Assembly: GCA_963971425.1 (NCBI GenBank)
Contig: OZ020522.1
Span: forward strand, 4,314,168 to 4,378,167
Length of the DNA stretch: 64,000 bases
Direction of reading: 5' to 3'
Origin: Bryoerythrophyllum caledonicum
Taxonomy: Eukaryota; Streptophyta; Bryopsida; Pottiales; Pottiaceae
Below the pieces are notes generated by a model. It was not told where the DNA came from. It was given only the letters and a program-made list of their open reading frames with translations, and ran no database searches. The translations under genes were made by a program, and so were the position numbers. Numbering within the stretch: the stretch's first letter is position 1; the number at the start of each line of letters is the position of its first letter. Positions 1 through 12,881 of the stretch are shown in pieces.

Positions 1-574
1 ATTTTCTCTTAACTCTACGTCTTTCACAAGTGATTCTTTCTTCGTCTTGGGCTTGTTTCTGGGATGATTTTTGAATTTGGGGTGTTGCTTGAGTTCGATT
101 GCATGCAGTGATCAAGTTCAGAATCCTCTTGTCGCCGAGCTTGTTATGTTGGTATTTTTGCCTTGGTTATGTCGCGGAACTAGGCAACATTAGTGAAAGT
201 AAAGCATAGTTTAGGGTTAAGGGTGAATGTTTTGGATGAAAATTGTCTTGATGTATGAAAACAATGGATGGAAACTAACTAGAAATTTTAGTTGAAAACT
301 TGGCATGAGTTCTTTTGGATATGTGTTATTGTTTTTTCCGCTTCGTACGCATCAGTCACTCCCTGCCAAAATAATTTTTTTCCAATTCACATTCGTTCGG
401 ACACAACGAGTATCACCCATGTATGAAATGATTATCACAAACATATTACATGGATACGACCTCGGTATTACATGGATATCACCTTAGACAAACCCCTTGA
501 ATTTTCCCAATTTTTTTTGGACACTCTCCATTTTGAATTAATTATGTACAAAAAACCGACCAACGCGTAGGGAA
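1..574. other. Upstream region, no gene seen
   Basis: No convincing coding frame. The short open frames here have no recognisable motif and no splice context. The stretch may hold the upstream region of the amylase gene or the end of a neighbour outside the window. Confidence 0.5.
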
Positions 575-583
575 CTATAAAGG
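575..583 (+). promoter_or_regulatory. TATA box, candidate amylase promoter
   Basis: The sequence CTATAAAGG lies on the plus strand 225 bp before the possible first ATG at 808 and about 720 bp before the ATG at 1300. The same core is found in the D-module promoters further right (for example 45009-45017). Its use here is inferred from position only. Confidence 0.45.
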
Positions 584-807
584 GAGCCCCTAGACCAGGT
601 CAAGATGCGTGGGCCGCAATCTACGACCGTCCTAGATGCCAGGCGCATCGGAAATGGAGTCCAAAAAGTCACCCAAATGTCTGCTCGCAATGTCCAATAA
701 TCTTCCCTCGAACTTGCCCCTCGCACAACAACAATGCACTAAATAACGATCCTAACCTTGAGTGAATGGTCTCCCCCACACCCACACTTTATTCTAGAGA
801 AGAGCAG

Positions 808-869
808 ATGTTTGTTGCGCTCTTTGGTGTGCGACGGTGTTGTTGGTCGCCTTGGACGTCGTTGTTCCG
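808..869 (+). other. Possible extra first exon of the amylase gene (transit-peptide-like)
   Basis: An ATG at 808 opens a 21-residue frame rich in Arg, Cys, Trp, Phe and hydrophobic residues, with no acidic residue, which then meets a stop at 871. A GT (GTGAAG) begins at 870. If spliced there to an AG at 1291-1292, the frame continues as R-G-A into the ATG at 1300 without a shift. The protein would then gain a basic, hydrophobic N-terminus like an organelle transit peptide. This rests only on phase and composition. Without it, translation would start at 1300. Confidence 0.3.
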
Positions 870-1299
870 GTGAAGCACAAGGACGGCGAGGAGTAGTCGA
901 AGAAGATTTCGACGTGACGGCGGTGTAGGACGGTGAAGGTGATGGCCGTGAGCCTCCTCCGGGATCTTGGCTGGATGACGTGACTCGTTTTTTTCTGCTG
1001 CTTTGGGTTCGCAACTTTTTCTGCAGCGGCAGTTGCGTTGTGTGTATGAATTTACGATCAGCGCGTTATGCTTTGAACATGATCATGCGTTTTTGATACC
1101 GTTTGCATGTGAGTGGATGTTTCTGGGATGGTGGTGGTTGTGTTTTCTGTTTTCACGAACACTAGGTTTTGCGGCATTTCGCAAGCATTTGTGTACACTA
1201 ATGTGTGAAGGTGCGGGAGGATTTGTTGGCATCTGTGTAGTATTGATGTACTGTCTCTGTGCTGAATAGATATTTGGTGATTTTTGCGGAAGTGGAGCT

Positions 1300-4200
1300 A
1301 TGGAGGATCCAACTCCAGACCCTGCTGTTTTTTACCCTCAAGGCAAATTTTTGCACGGAGGATCTGCCTCTGTGAGTAGTACTTTCTGCGATTTTTGTTT
1401 TGCTATTAATCAAGGTCACTCAAAGTTTTACTAAGATACCCCTCCTTTTGTATAATACTACGCTTCCCTCACTCTTACAATCAGTTAGATCAATGAATTT
1501 GATGGTGTCTCACTTGAAATCCTGGAAGAGCTTAGTGGTCTTAAAATCTAGTTTTAGTTGCCTTTGAGAACAAAAGAAGGAGAGGTCATGCTGTACCATG
1601 AAGCTTAGCTGCTGATTATAGGAATTTTGAGCTGATTTTATTAATTAAGAATGGGAAAAACCCATGCTTCACTTTACGAACAAGTTCATTTTGTATATGA
1701 AAATAGAAGATGCATAGATCTTATGGGAAACACACTATTTAATTATGTGGAACATTGACCAGTTTGATGGAGCAGGAGAAAGTAAAAGTGAAAGCGGTGG
1801 TTCCCAACGTGAGGTGTTAGCACGAGGTGGCACCTCAGGAAAGTTTCTCAAGGTAAATCCTGACTTTTTTTCAAAACTTTTATGATTGATATCTTCACGT
1901 GGTCTGAATTTTTTAAATTTTAAAATTTATTATTTTAATGGATTCAATTAATGGCATTGTATGCAGGAAGGTGATGCTGAGCACAATGCACCAGATACAA
2001 TCACTCCCCCGAGTGTGGTACAAACTTAGCCTTTTACTCCTGTAGAACATCATAATATTCTACCTAAAGTTGTAACATTTAAGAATATTTCTATTATTTG
2101 AAAAAACTTGGCTCCTTGGTTGAGTTACAAGCTCACAGCCATCCTCATTTAAGAAGAAGTTGTTTGATCATGTGTGCAGGAGCCTGTTGAGGCTCGCATT
2201 GAGGAGGTTGTTCCAGTGCAAGAGATTTTAGGTCAGTAAATTTGTAATGTATTCATGTAGTAAAATTTGTTGCTAAGTCACCGAATAGGAGGTCAAGCTT
2301 TTATTTGTTTGTTGTCAATCAAAAGCATTTTAATATACGTAACTTTTCAAAATGACTATCGTATTGAATTCAGCAAAAACAGAGTATGCCTAAAATTCTC
2401 GGAAATAGTATGAAAAATGTAGAGAAACCTTTGCTTTTGTAGTGTACTGAACTCTCTCTTTCAACGTCACATGTCTTTGAGTTGAAGTCTGAAAAATAAG
2501 ATTCTTCTTGTTGAATGGTGAACCTTGTTTATTCGAGGCAAGTGAGTGTCGGTATTTGGATGCCAGATCATGAGCATGGTTGTTTAAGAAACTAACAGTA
2601 TGACGTGGCAATGACAGAGGATGATCTAATTCAAAGGGGCAGAGAAATATTCTTCCAGGTATTCAGATTCTTCACTTGTTATAAGCATGGTAAAAGGGTT
2701 TGTTTGTGAAGCAAAGGACTGAAGTAACGGTTGGCTGTGATGCAGGCTTTCAACTGGGAGTCATGTAAGCAGCGGTGGTGGAATCTGCTTGCAAGTAGAG
2801 TGGACGAGTTGGCAACCTGGGGGTTCACCTCTTTATGGCTACCACCTGCCTGGGACTCTCTTGCCTCTCAAGGTCAGATCACCTAAACATATCCTGAGTT
2901 CTGACCACGTTTCTTGTTATAAATAACTGAAATTAACCGAAGTGAACAAACAGTAATATTATATAGAGAAAGGATATCTCACTCAAACTTTGGGTAGCTT
3001 TACAAATACATCAATCATACAAAAGAAAGAAGAGGCTAACCCATGTACTTTTCTCTGTATTTCTACTATCATTAACATCAGCAATCATCATCATCAATCA
3101 TCATTAGCATCATCTGTTTTTCTTTTACAAATACATCAATCATAAAAAGAAAGAGAAGCTAAGCCATGTACTTGTCTTTGTATTTTTCTACTATTATTAA
3201 CATCAGCAATCATCATCAGCATCATCTTTTTTCAAATTTGGAGCATGGTTGGCTTGTCAGGCTACTTGCCCCGGGACTTGTATTCGTTGAACACACAGTA
3301 CGGCAGCGATGGCGAGCTGCGGGGGCTGCTGCGCAAGATGAAGGAGAGGGGCGTGCGAGCGATGGCGGACATCGTGATCAACCACCGGATCGGCAGCTGC
3401 CAGGGCTATGGAGGGCGCTACAACCGCTACGATGGCATGCCCATGCCGTGGGACGAACATGCTGTCACTTGCGACACCGGTGGCCTGGTATGGACAACAC
3501 ACATGCAGCTTCTCTTCTTGCAATTTCACATCTGTTGCATGTTGCTTTTGTATATCTTTCAGACCTCCACTATGAGTAAACTAGAGAGGTCATTAATAGA
3601 TAAATAATTCATTAATGACCTCTCAATATTTCATTAATTATCTCAAGTTTCAATAAGGCACCCCTCTCTCGACTGCTTTTTCCTCACTCTAAATAGTCAT
3701 CAGATCAATAGAAGAGAGAGTTTGGTGGTCCCATCCTTCAAGTCTGTCAATGGAAGAGCTTGGTGGTCTCTAATCTCATCTCAGCATAGTTGAGTTTGCA
3801 TGAGTTTTAATCTCATGCTTAATGATTATAATTAGGACTGATTATACTGATTAATTAGAGCTATTTAGGACTGGTCATGATCATTAGAAGAATGAATATT
3901 AATCTCATGTTTGTAGCCATCTTTGAGAGGGCATCTTATCAGATCTGAACTAGAATTTATACACATGATTAGGAGGCCTGAGTATGCTTCTTGTTGTGTG
4001 TCGTGTGAGCAGGGAAATCCGAAAACAGGAGTGATATTTGAGGGAGTGCCCAACCTGGACCACACGCAGGAATTTGTGCGCTCCGACCTCAAGAACTGGA
4101 TGCGCTGGGTGCGCAACGACCTCGGCTTCACCGACTTCCGCTTCGACTTCTCCAAAGGGTGTGTATGAATTATGTCCTCCCTCCACCTTTTTCTATTTTT

Positions 4201-7200
4201 TCTTTCCAATATTTTTCATTTAATTAATAAATAAATTCTATTTTTGCAGGTATGCATCTCGGTTTGTGAGAGAGTTCATTGACGCGGCCCAGCCCTTCAT
4301 CTCGGTGGGCGAGTACTGGGATTCATGCAGATATGCGGGACCTGACTACGCTCTGGATTACAACCAAGGTGAAGCTCTGTCATTTCTGAAACTTGCCAGG
4401 CAAAGGAGATCACTTTTCACATTTTTAATGACTATAATCAGTTCTAAATAGCTATTAGGGCTGATTATAGATACAACATGACCTCTTTTTTCTTGATTCT
4501 TGAAGGCAAAGTGTACTATTTTAAACTTGAGTTTACAGGCACTTAATTGGGAGACAACCAAGTTCTTCCATTGATCTATTAGCTATGACTTTTGAGAAAA
4601 GAGGAGTATTATGACAGAAACTGATATTTTGGGCGACTTTACAAATAACTTCATTCCTGTTTCAACAATGAAAAGAAAATTTGGTTTGTGTCCAAGGAAA
4701 AATAAAACTGTCAAGGTGATTAGACGTATTGACATACTTTGTACTGATTACTGTAGACTAAAAACACAACCTGTGTGTAATTTATGCATATAGATGCACA
4801 TCGGCAGCGGACGGTGAACTGGATTGATGGCAATCAAGGTGCAGCGTGTGCATTCGACTTCACCACAAAGGCCATTCTTCAGGTAACAAGTCTTGACGTC
4901 TTGAAAATGCTTTACAATTGTCGGAATTGCGTACACAACTTCTACTTCATCTTGTAACTCAACTCCATTGTAAGGGTTAACCCTTAAACGTCAGAAGGTC
5001 ACAGTATTCTACATGTATGGTGTCGTATTTGAACGTGATAAGGTTCACATATTGAAATGACCTCCAAATGAAAGATGAATCTTCAATCCAAAGGTGTAGG
5101 GTGCTTGCTAAACTTCAATACGTTTTTTATATTCTACAGAGTAATATATGTGCCCATATACACGTTCAACCCTTAAACGTCAAAAGGTGCCACTAGTGGC
5201 CACTACACTAAAATTTATGTTTAGTGTAGTATACACTAAATGTGAACCCATACACCAATTGCAAATGAGGCATTTAGTGTAGTGACATAACCGTACACTA
5301 AATGCCAACTACTACACTATTTGTCAATTTTGGTAAAAATAATAAAATTATTTCTTTCACTTGTGCACATTTAGTGTATCAATAGTAGAAGTGAAGAAAA
5401 AGGTCTGAGGGCTGTCATAGTATCTCATCAGCAACTTTCAAATCGCCATAACTCACTCAGTTTTTATCCTAATTGGGCATATGAGGTGTTTTTTTGGCAT
5501 CCAATTCTGACAAAATTTGAATTACTTATGGCCATTTGAAAGTTGCAAATGAGAAGAAGCATGGGCCGTAATGATTGGGGTTTTATTGGGATTTGAGCGA
5601 GGGTTACATTAATGACATTGGCAGCTGACACCAATTGTCAACTTCTTTACAAATAGTGTACTAGGGTAAGTACACTATTTGTACCACTACACTAAACATA
5701 AATTTTAGTGTAGTGGCCACAGTATTTTACATGTACGGTGTCGTATTTGAACATGATAAGGTTCACATATGAAATGACGTCCAAATGAAAGATGGTAGTT
5801 GAAGAATCTTCTATCCAAAGGTGTAAGGTGCTTTCTAAACTTCAATACATGTTTGGTATTCTACAAAGTAATATACGTGCCTGTATATATGGTTCCCGAC
5901 TGACGTTTCAGGGTTAGGCTAGAGTTTTTCCTACAACTTAGTAGGTTTGTTGACACCTCTTGTTATTGTTTAACAGGAGGCAGTGTGGAAGAAGCAGTGG
6001 TGGCGGCTCCGAGATGGGCAAGGGCGGCCCCCGGGTGTGCTTGGCATGTGGTCCTCCCGTGCTGTTACCTTCGTTGACAACCATGACACTGGCTCCTCCC
6101 AGGTATATAATAAAATTCATAAAGATTCACAGATTGTAAATACTAACTGTAAATGTCATGAATTTCTTGAATGGTGTAACAAGAGATTATTTACAGGAAA
6201 TCAGTATCAGTGGTGTCACTGAATGTCACATAACACTGAATATCAGTTTTAGTGTTGTTACTGTTTCTTCTTGTTTACACCTGAAGCCATTTTCTTGGAT
6301 TGTAAAATACTTTTGTTTGGATTATCTCATGGCAAGGAGGAAGTTAGATGTTATCGTGAAGTCACCCAAAGTTTCCTTTCGTAATACTACTCTTTCCTCT
6401 ATTTTAATAGTTATTAGATCAGTGGAAGAGCTTGGTGGTCTTGATACTCAAATTAGAAGTAGTTCTAGCTTAGAAAGAGAGGTCATGAATCTTAGCCGCC
6501 ATTTCCTTCTTTAAAATGATTATGAAAGTTTAGAGCGGATTTTAGTTAATTAAAACTCACGGTATCTTTGGCTCACTTTACAAACAACAACAACGCTACT
6601 GCTGATGACTTGTTGGGTACACTCGCAGAGATTTTGGCCATTTCCAGATAACCATGTTGTACAGGTACTTCAAATACTCCCTTAACCTCAGAACATGCCT
6701 TTGTGGCATGATCTTTTTATGTTCTATTTCGAACAAACCAATTGATCTCTAATGATTCAATATCAAAAGTCAAAAGAGAAGTTAGAGTTTTATTCTAATG
6801 AACAATCGAGTGAAGCTCCTGTTTGTAAAATAATATAGGGCTCCGCTTATACTGTTCCTAGACGTTTGTGGATTAAGTTAACCCCTATAGGACCAAGTGT
6901 CCGTTGGCGGGTACAATTTTTTTCACTTTGATTGCAATTACCTTTCAACCGTATGGTCAAAATTCACAATTTTTTTATCACATCATCTAATATAAGTTTA
7001 GAAGAAGATCCTACGGTTACATCTCAAAAGGTTTGTCTTAGCGGTTTTTTATCAGTAGAGATTCCTCTACAATGCCTTGGTCCTTTTGGGGTTAATGGTT
7101 TGTCATCTTTCGATTTTGTGCCTCTCTTTCTGGATTCTTGTTTGTTAATCTGATATATGTCTATATTTTCCAGGGCTATGCGTACATCCTGACACACCCA

Positions 7201-7920
7201 GGCCAACCTTGTGTGTTTTGGGACCACATCTATGACTGGGGAGATTTTCTCCGGGGCGAGATTCTCCGCATGGTACAACTCCATCCTTGTTAGCTCCTTC
7301 TTTAAAAACAAAAATTAAAAAAAGTTAATTGTTTCCTAAGAAATAAACCTTAACCCTTAAAGGTTTGAGAAGCCACCAATTAGGGTTGCAACATGATGTT
7401 TTCTGTGTATATGACATACACGGTGTAAGAATAGATGTATACAATAGTTACATAAGTTTGTATTTGTGTTAAGTCCGATCCAATAGCCAACGAATGACAT
7501 TTCAGATTTGGATCATTATCCTCCTACTACATGTTTGAGAAGTTAGTCATGTGTCTTACATGTACGGTGTCGAATTAAGGTTCAGATATTGAAAGATGTC
7601 AGTTGAGGAATCTTCAATCCAAAGGTGTATTGGTCATGGTGAATTTTAATACATTTTCTGTATAAATGTCTTGATAAGAGTTTGTTGTGGCTTGTGGATG
7701 GTTCTAGGTTGGAATTCGGAAACGGAATGATCTTCACAGTCGTTCCACAGTTGAGATTCTGGAAGCAAATGATAGGGTTTATGCGGCAACGATCGACCAA
7801 AAGGTTTGCATGAAACTTGGGGATGGAGATTGGAGTCCAAACTGGGGAGAGTGGGAGCTTGCCATATCCGGCCAGTCATATGCTATTTGGCAAAAGCCAC
7901 AACGTCTCCTGCCAGCTTAA
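1300..7920 (+). CDS. AMY: Alpha-amylase, GH13, plant AMY2/AMY3 type (14 exons)
   Basis: Endo-hydrolysis of alpha-1,4-glucan links in starch. Exons read by eye: 1300-1371, 1763-1852, 1967-2017, 2180-2231, 2618-2658, 2746-2872, 3261-3487, 4013-4158, 4250-4368, 4794-4882, 5977-6102, 6629-6664, 7174-7272 and 7708-7920. All introns are GT-AG and all phases match, giving 495 residues. The first ~100 residues are low in order. The barrel starts near [10 protein letters not shown]. Family motifs in order: ADIVINHR (D181), FRFDFSKGY (nucleophile D265), SVGEYWDS (acid/base E290) and VDNHDTGSS (D375). The SVGEYWDS motif and the C-terminal SYAIWQ match plant AMY2/AMY3 better than secreted AMY1. The starch-binding CBM45 modules of full AMY3 are not present, so the protein is cytosolic or depends on an upstream exon for plastid targeting. 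The catalytic set is complete. Intron 10 carries a MITE. Confidence 0.93.
4974..5169. repeat. Dispersed ~200-bp repeat, first of a tandem pair
   Basis: A degenerate repeat starting 'cccttaaacgtcagaagg' and containing 'attctacatgtatggtgtcg' and 'gacctccaaatgaaagatg'. The next copy follows directly (5169-5922). Others are near 7550, 10960, 14080, 15060, 18470, 33470, 37360, 42303 and 42538. Ends resemble 'ttaacccttaaacgtc' and its complement, so this may be a short TTAA-targeting MITE family. Confidence 0.55.
5169..5922. repeat. Dispersed ~200-bp repeat, second copy, split by a MITE
   Basis: The copy begins at 'cccttaaacgtcaaaaggtg', is interrupted by the MITE at 5204-5712, and resumes at 'agtattttacatgtacgg', ending near 'gactgacgtttcagggtt'. 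Both copies lie in intron 10 of the amylase gene. Confidence 0.55.
5204..5712. mobile_element. MITE with TACACTAAAATTTATG inverted ends, in amylase intron 10
   Basis: A 509-bp element with no coding potential. The left end TACACTAAAATTTATG is repeated in reverse complement at the right end. Each side is flanked by GTGGCCAC, an 8-bp sequence that is its own reverse complement, so it reads both as a target-site duplication and as an extension of the inverted repeat. Inside are further inverted copies of 'tttagtgtag'. A second copy at 20294-32340 is split by other insertions. Confidence 0.75.
7350..7670. repeat. Dispersed repeat in the last amylase intron
   Basis: Begins 'taacccttaaaggtttgag' and holds 'tgatgttttctgtgtat' and 'acggtgtaagaatagatg'. 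A diverged copy is at 10757-11075. The 3' part overlaps the ~200-bp family seen in intron 10. No coding potential. Confidence 0.5.
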
Positions 7921-10756
7921 CCCTTTAACGCCGGAAGGAGCGTCTACAACATTGCCCTTGAAATATCTATCTCACAACAAACTCTTCTTCTTCTTTACTC
8001 TTTTTCTTCTACCTTTTCTGTACATTCCCTTCTGATTTGAGGAGTTGATGTGAGTTCAACATTTAGTGACTGGAAAACAGCTAATTGAGCCAACTTGCTC
8101 AGGTGTAAATAAGGCCATATATCCCTCCCATTTCTAAGTGCTTGTGTGGGAACATTGTCAGAGATTTTGATGAACGTGGAAAGAAAATCTGTTATTTGTA
8201 AATGTGATATTCATCATTTTGGTGGCAAACAGTGTTGATACCATTGTATGAAATTTTAAGTGTGTAGTGGATGATAATGAAGCTTCAAAGATCAATGCGA
8301 CTGAATTTTCCAAGGGATGATTGTCGTTAGGAATATTTTTAGTATTATTAGTATTATTAATCTTATTAATATTATTATAATTCTTAATGTTATGATTATA
8401 ATTATAATTATTTGTTTTCCCACCCTCTTCATCTTCAGAAGTCCAAAAACCATTAGCATGTAACCTTCTAAGCATTTTTTACTAACCACCATCTGAAGTA
8501 AAGCCCCGTATTTGACAAGTTAAGCAATGTGCGTATATGGAGAGTTAAAATAATAATGAACTTATTTTTCAGTAAATGCCAAAATGGAATCACAATAACA
8601 ATTCAAGTTATTTCATGTTATTCCGACAAAAATCAAATTAGTTATGAATTTTCAAAGTGTGCTACCATGTTTAGTCAGTGGCCGCCAATAGGTACCCCCA
8701 AAAGCTCCGACTTAATGTAAGGGGTCTTGACTAATAGCAAACCCCCATTTGGACTTAAATGGGTGGTAATGGAATGGAAGTGGATTTTGGTTAGAGTGAA
8801 AAGAAGTCCAAAGTTTGAGTGAGTTCTGGTCACTCTTGCAATTATTTAACAGCCCAAGGGCCAAGACCATTCATGCATTCCCATTTTATTTTTTTCAACC
8901 TTCCAAGTTTTCAAATACTTGAAGTGCACTTCAACGTTTTCCAATTATTTCCTCAATGGGTTTCAATTTTAAAAACACTTGAGAAGCACTCACACATTTT
9001 TTTTCTTTTACAATCTTGAAATGTTTGAAATGATTGAAGACCAATTCATCCATTTTGCGTTTTTTTTTAATGGCAGTGTGCTGTCATTTACATTTTTCAT
9101 CAAATTTTTATATCAATCCAACAAGTCTAAATCGCACCCATTTTTTTTATTCACTCTTTTAGTTTTTCTAAATCCAAAGACTACTTTCACCTTTCCCATC
9201 TTTTTTAATTGCTCTTGCAATTTTTAGAACAACCTTACACTAGTTTGCCTATTCCCAATTTTTGTTAATCACTCTTATGAATTTGAAACACCCCAAGACC
9301 ACTCACACTATCTCCAATTTTTTTCCACTTTCGCATTTTTTTAACAACCACTCAAACATTTGCCATTGAAAAAATGAATTTAAAGAATGAATACTAGAAC
9401 TTCTATAATAACAAGGCTCATGTTGTGTGAACTAATTTAAATTAATGAGCAAATAATCCCATATTTAATCAACTTCAACATATTTATGTATACAAAATAT
9501 ATATAACAAGTGCATTCAAGTTGAACCATTAACATATTTTTGGTTTCATGTGTACCCATAAGTCCATTATATAATTTATTCCATGTAAGCAAAGCCAATG
9601 TTTCCACACAAACAAGTTTTGCCTATCTATGTAGGGGAGTTGCCCATTTTCTCAGTTTTTTGCTTTTGGGAGCGGTCTACAGTCATCTTGCAGTGAAAAT
9701 GAACGCAATGGTTGACGTTGCACTCAAACCTGACCACGGTTTTTTTGATGTCCTCCCCAACGTATATGTCCGCATTGACATCCACCCATTTCGCCTGTCA
9801 CAGGAGCACCTTTGATGCAACGTCAAACTAAATTTGAGGTTTTGCGGCCACTGTCCAACAAACCCTTGACGTCTCAAAAAATTAGGCACGTTGCAACCTT
9901 GATGACTCCAAAAATGCAGTTTTCTTATAGTGATCTTTCTCAAATTTTAGAAACTTAAAAATCCCTACGATAGATGCAAAGATTTCCTTTCCTTTTCCAA
10001 AAAGGAAGAAAACCTAAAACATTCAGGCTAAAACTCTAATTTCTATTGAATTTAGAGTTAATTGAAGTTTTGTTGTACTATTATCATGTCACTGAAAACT
10101 ATTGAATTATATCATATGTTACTAAAAATTGTTTGTAATTCTTCAAACCAAAAGTCGGATTTCTACAAAGATTTTGTCAGTGAAAAGCTAGTAAAAAGTT
10201 GCTAATACAATTAAAAAATCTCCAAAATTTATGCCAAAATTAGAGATTGTAGATCTCTATCCAAACTCAAATTATCCCCGGAGAAGACAACTGTCCATTA
10301 TGACTCTAACCCTTTAACGTTGGGGCCTTTTCAGCTTGTTTGGAACAACCAAGTAGTCCTCCGACATAAATTCATTGCCTAGGCGGTCAATTCTCAATCG
10401 CACCGTTTGGTTTAGACCTGGGTGGGATGGTAACATGCACCGGAAACTTCAACAAAATTGGTCGAAAGATCACAGAGATCGAGCTATCAATACGCGATAG
10501 GTGCGCTATGTTTGCTAGGCGACATATTTTATTTTCTCTTTTCTATATTTGTTCATCAATGTAGGGCGCATGGCATTTCTTTTTCCATGCACCTCCTACG
10601 CAAATGTCTTGACGTCTCGAGGAATCTTTGTCCATCTAGAGCGTAACAGGTAGCAACATGGGCATGTCTCTTTCTATGTTGCAGTAATCTTTTCCAAAAT
10701 ATGTGAGATTCCTTCACGTATAAACTGCTCGCAAATTTTGAAATTGGCTTTTTGAT
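7921..10756. other. Gene-free AT-rich spacer
   Basis: Downstream of the amylase stop I see no supported gene. 8320-8430 is an ATT-rich simple-sequence stretch, which creates an Asn/Ile-rich false frame on the minus strand. 8880-9370 is T-rich with repeated 'ccaatttttt' blocks. Degenerate copies of the 'taaccctttaacg' repeat ends occur near 10310. Confidence 0.5.
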
Positions 10757-11075
10757 TGACGATTAATCCTTAAAGGTTTGAGAAGCCACATTTGGGTTGC
10801 AAAATGATGTTTTCTCTGTATTTGACATACAAGGTGTAAAAACTGATGTATACAACAATTATAGAAGTTTGTATTTGTGTTGAGCCTGCTCCAATGACAC
10901 ATGAAAATTTAATAAAAAATCATTTTTGCACCTACTACATGCTTGAGAAGTTGCAAAATGGTTATGTATTCTACATGTATGGTGTCGTATTTGAGCATGA
11001 TAACGTTCAGATATTGAAATGACCTCCAAATGAAGAATGTTAGTTGAAGAATTTTCAATCAAAAGGTTTATGAAC
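10757..11075. repeat. Second copy of the 7350-7670 repeat
   Basis: Starts 'ccttaaaggtttgagaagcc', as at 7350, and runs into the 'attctacatgtatggtgtcg' repeat. Diverged by many point changes. Confidence 0.5.
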
Positions 11076-11299
11076 GTGCACTGAGGAGAGAACTCTATCT
11101 TGCTAAATGATGCGTTCTCTGAATGCTAAATGAACATGTTTTGTATGTTAAGATTAAACTACGTGACCATTAAGGAGTAAACCGTAAATGGCTACTCTGC
11201 TACGCTTATTTCCTACTCAACTTAGTATTATGATGATACTATACAGGAAATAACAGCTCCAAGGAATGTCCAGTTCTTGCTTCTGAAATTTTACAAAAC

Positions 11300-12836
11300 C
11301 GTGAAACAGAATGCCAAAAATCATCAACACTCCCTCTTCTCTGATCCGCAATAGCACACTCTGTAGAATTGAAAGTGATGAACTTACAGTTGAGAACAGT
11401 GGAGAACACCTGCTCATCGTCATGAGAAGGTGGCATGGCGAATGCGATCTTGCAAAATGCATACACATCCAAGAAAGACATTAGCCAAAAGAGAAGGTGA
11501 TCGTGCACTGAAGAGAGGACTCTATTCTCTAAAGAATAGTAAATGATGCGTAATCAGATTCTCATTCAATCAGTGTCGCAAGCACAAAAAATTCGCAACA
11601 TTCTCTGCAACATCATCCCCACACACCTCATGACCAGCCTCATCCAGCGACAACGAGGCCGCCATGTGTATGCAACATGCATACTCATCCAAGAAACACA
11701 CTAGCCAAAGAGAAGATCGTGCACTGAAGATCGGACTCCATTCTCGACTAAAGTGTAGTAAATGATGCGAAATCAGATTCTCATTCAATCAGTGACACAA
11801 ACACAAAAAATAAGCACTCTGCAACATCATCCCCGCACACACCTCATCACCGGCCTCATTCAGCAACGAGGCCGCCATGGCGGTGCACACCGCGAACATG
11901 TGTGCATTCAGAGGCCTCCTCCAGAGGCCCGAACTAGAACTCTCCATCATCGGATATATCATCGCTACTGTCCTAACTCTACTCTCCACCATGGTAACGT
12001 CCAATTCAACAAGAAGTCGCTTGCCTCCGTTCTAATCGCGCCTCATCCGCTCTCGCAAGAATCGTGGTCGTGCAGCTCTGCTCCGCAATGTCAAGCAGGC
12101 CGGAAATAATGTGAAAAATTGAACGAACATCAGCCATGTCCGCGAAACTCATCTTCCTCCTCAGTTCCTGCTGCTCCACGAGAACGAGCGCTGCGATAGC
12201 GAGGAGCGTGCGCCGTGCACCATCGACGTGAGCGAGCTCAACACGGACCGCGCTATGGCGGCCTTCACCTGCCCGCGCCGGGGCCTCCTGTGAGCAGCCG
12301 CGGCCATGGCCTGGGACACCAACGCTCCACGGTTGACTGCCATCGCAACTGATGCGCAACCGAAACTGAAACACGCAACTGGAAACAACACAAGTGCAGA
12401 ACAAATTCGCAATTGAAGAGCGCAGATCACAATTGAGCAAGACGAGATTGCAGCTGGAATTCTGTGAAGAATACCGCCACCACTGCCTTTATAGTTCAAG
12501 CTCCCCTTGACGAGCATGGATGAATGAAGCACGTGGGCTTTTAGATGGATGGATGAGCGTGGATGAGGAGCTGGGATTCTAGAAGGGCCTTGTTGAGTTT
12601 GGGCTTGGGCAGCAAGCCTGAGTCATGATTGTGACGTGGTTTGACTTGGACCTACCTACGAACGGAGAAGGTGGGGGCGAAGGGGCGGGGGCGGGGGTGG
12701 CGGTATTTCTGACTTGGATACTTGGGACCATGATGTCATGGATCATTCCCTCTCTGATATTTGGTTCTCCAATTCTGTCTGTGGCCCAGTTTTAAATTCG
12801 GTTTTGGGGAAGGGAGGGTAAAATAGTGTAGAATTG
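11300..12836 (-). repeat. Array unit 1: GC-rich D module
   Basis: First of seven copies of a module that reads as a minus-strand promoter plus short frames. From its 5' side (right): the C-rich block with 'gaaataccgccaccccc' (reverse complement), a TATA box at 12486-12494, then an ATG at 12343 opening a 60-residue frame that ends at 12161. One extra base near 12150 fuses a second frame with the downstream MSFADMADVRSIF segment, so a single open frame runs 12440 to 12006. This fusion is seen only in this copy. Further left is a conserved segment around MPPSHDDEQV (11239-11508). About 225 bp of the 3' part is tandemly duplicated (near 11478 and 11703). Function unknown. Confidence 0.6.
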
Positions 12837-12881
12837 TTACCTTCGGATTTTTACAAGAAAGGTTGTAATGTAACCCCTTAA

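Noticed and set aside
3166-3579. 137-codon frame overlapping amylase exon 7
   Set aside because: It is an out-of-frame reading of the GC-rich exon. The amylase frame has the family motifs.
8158-8475. Asn-rich minus-strand frame
   Set aside because: Produced by the ATT simple-sequence stretch at 8320-8430. No motif or splice context.
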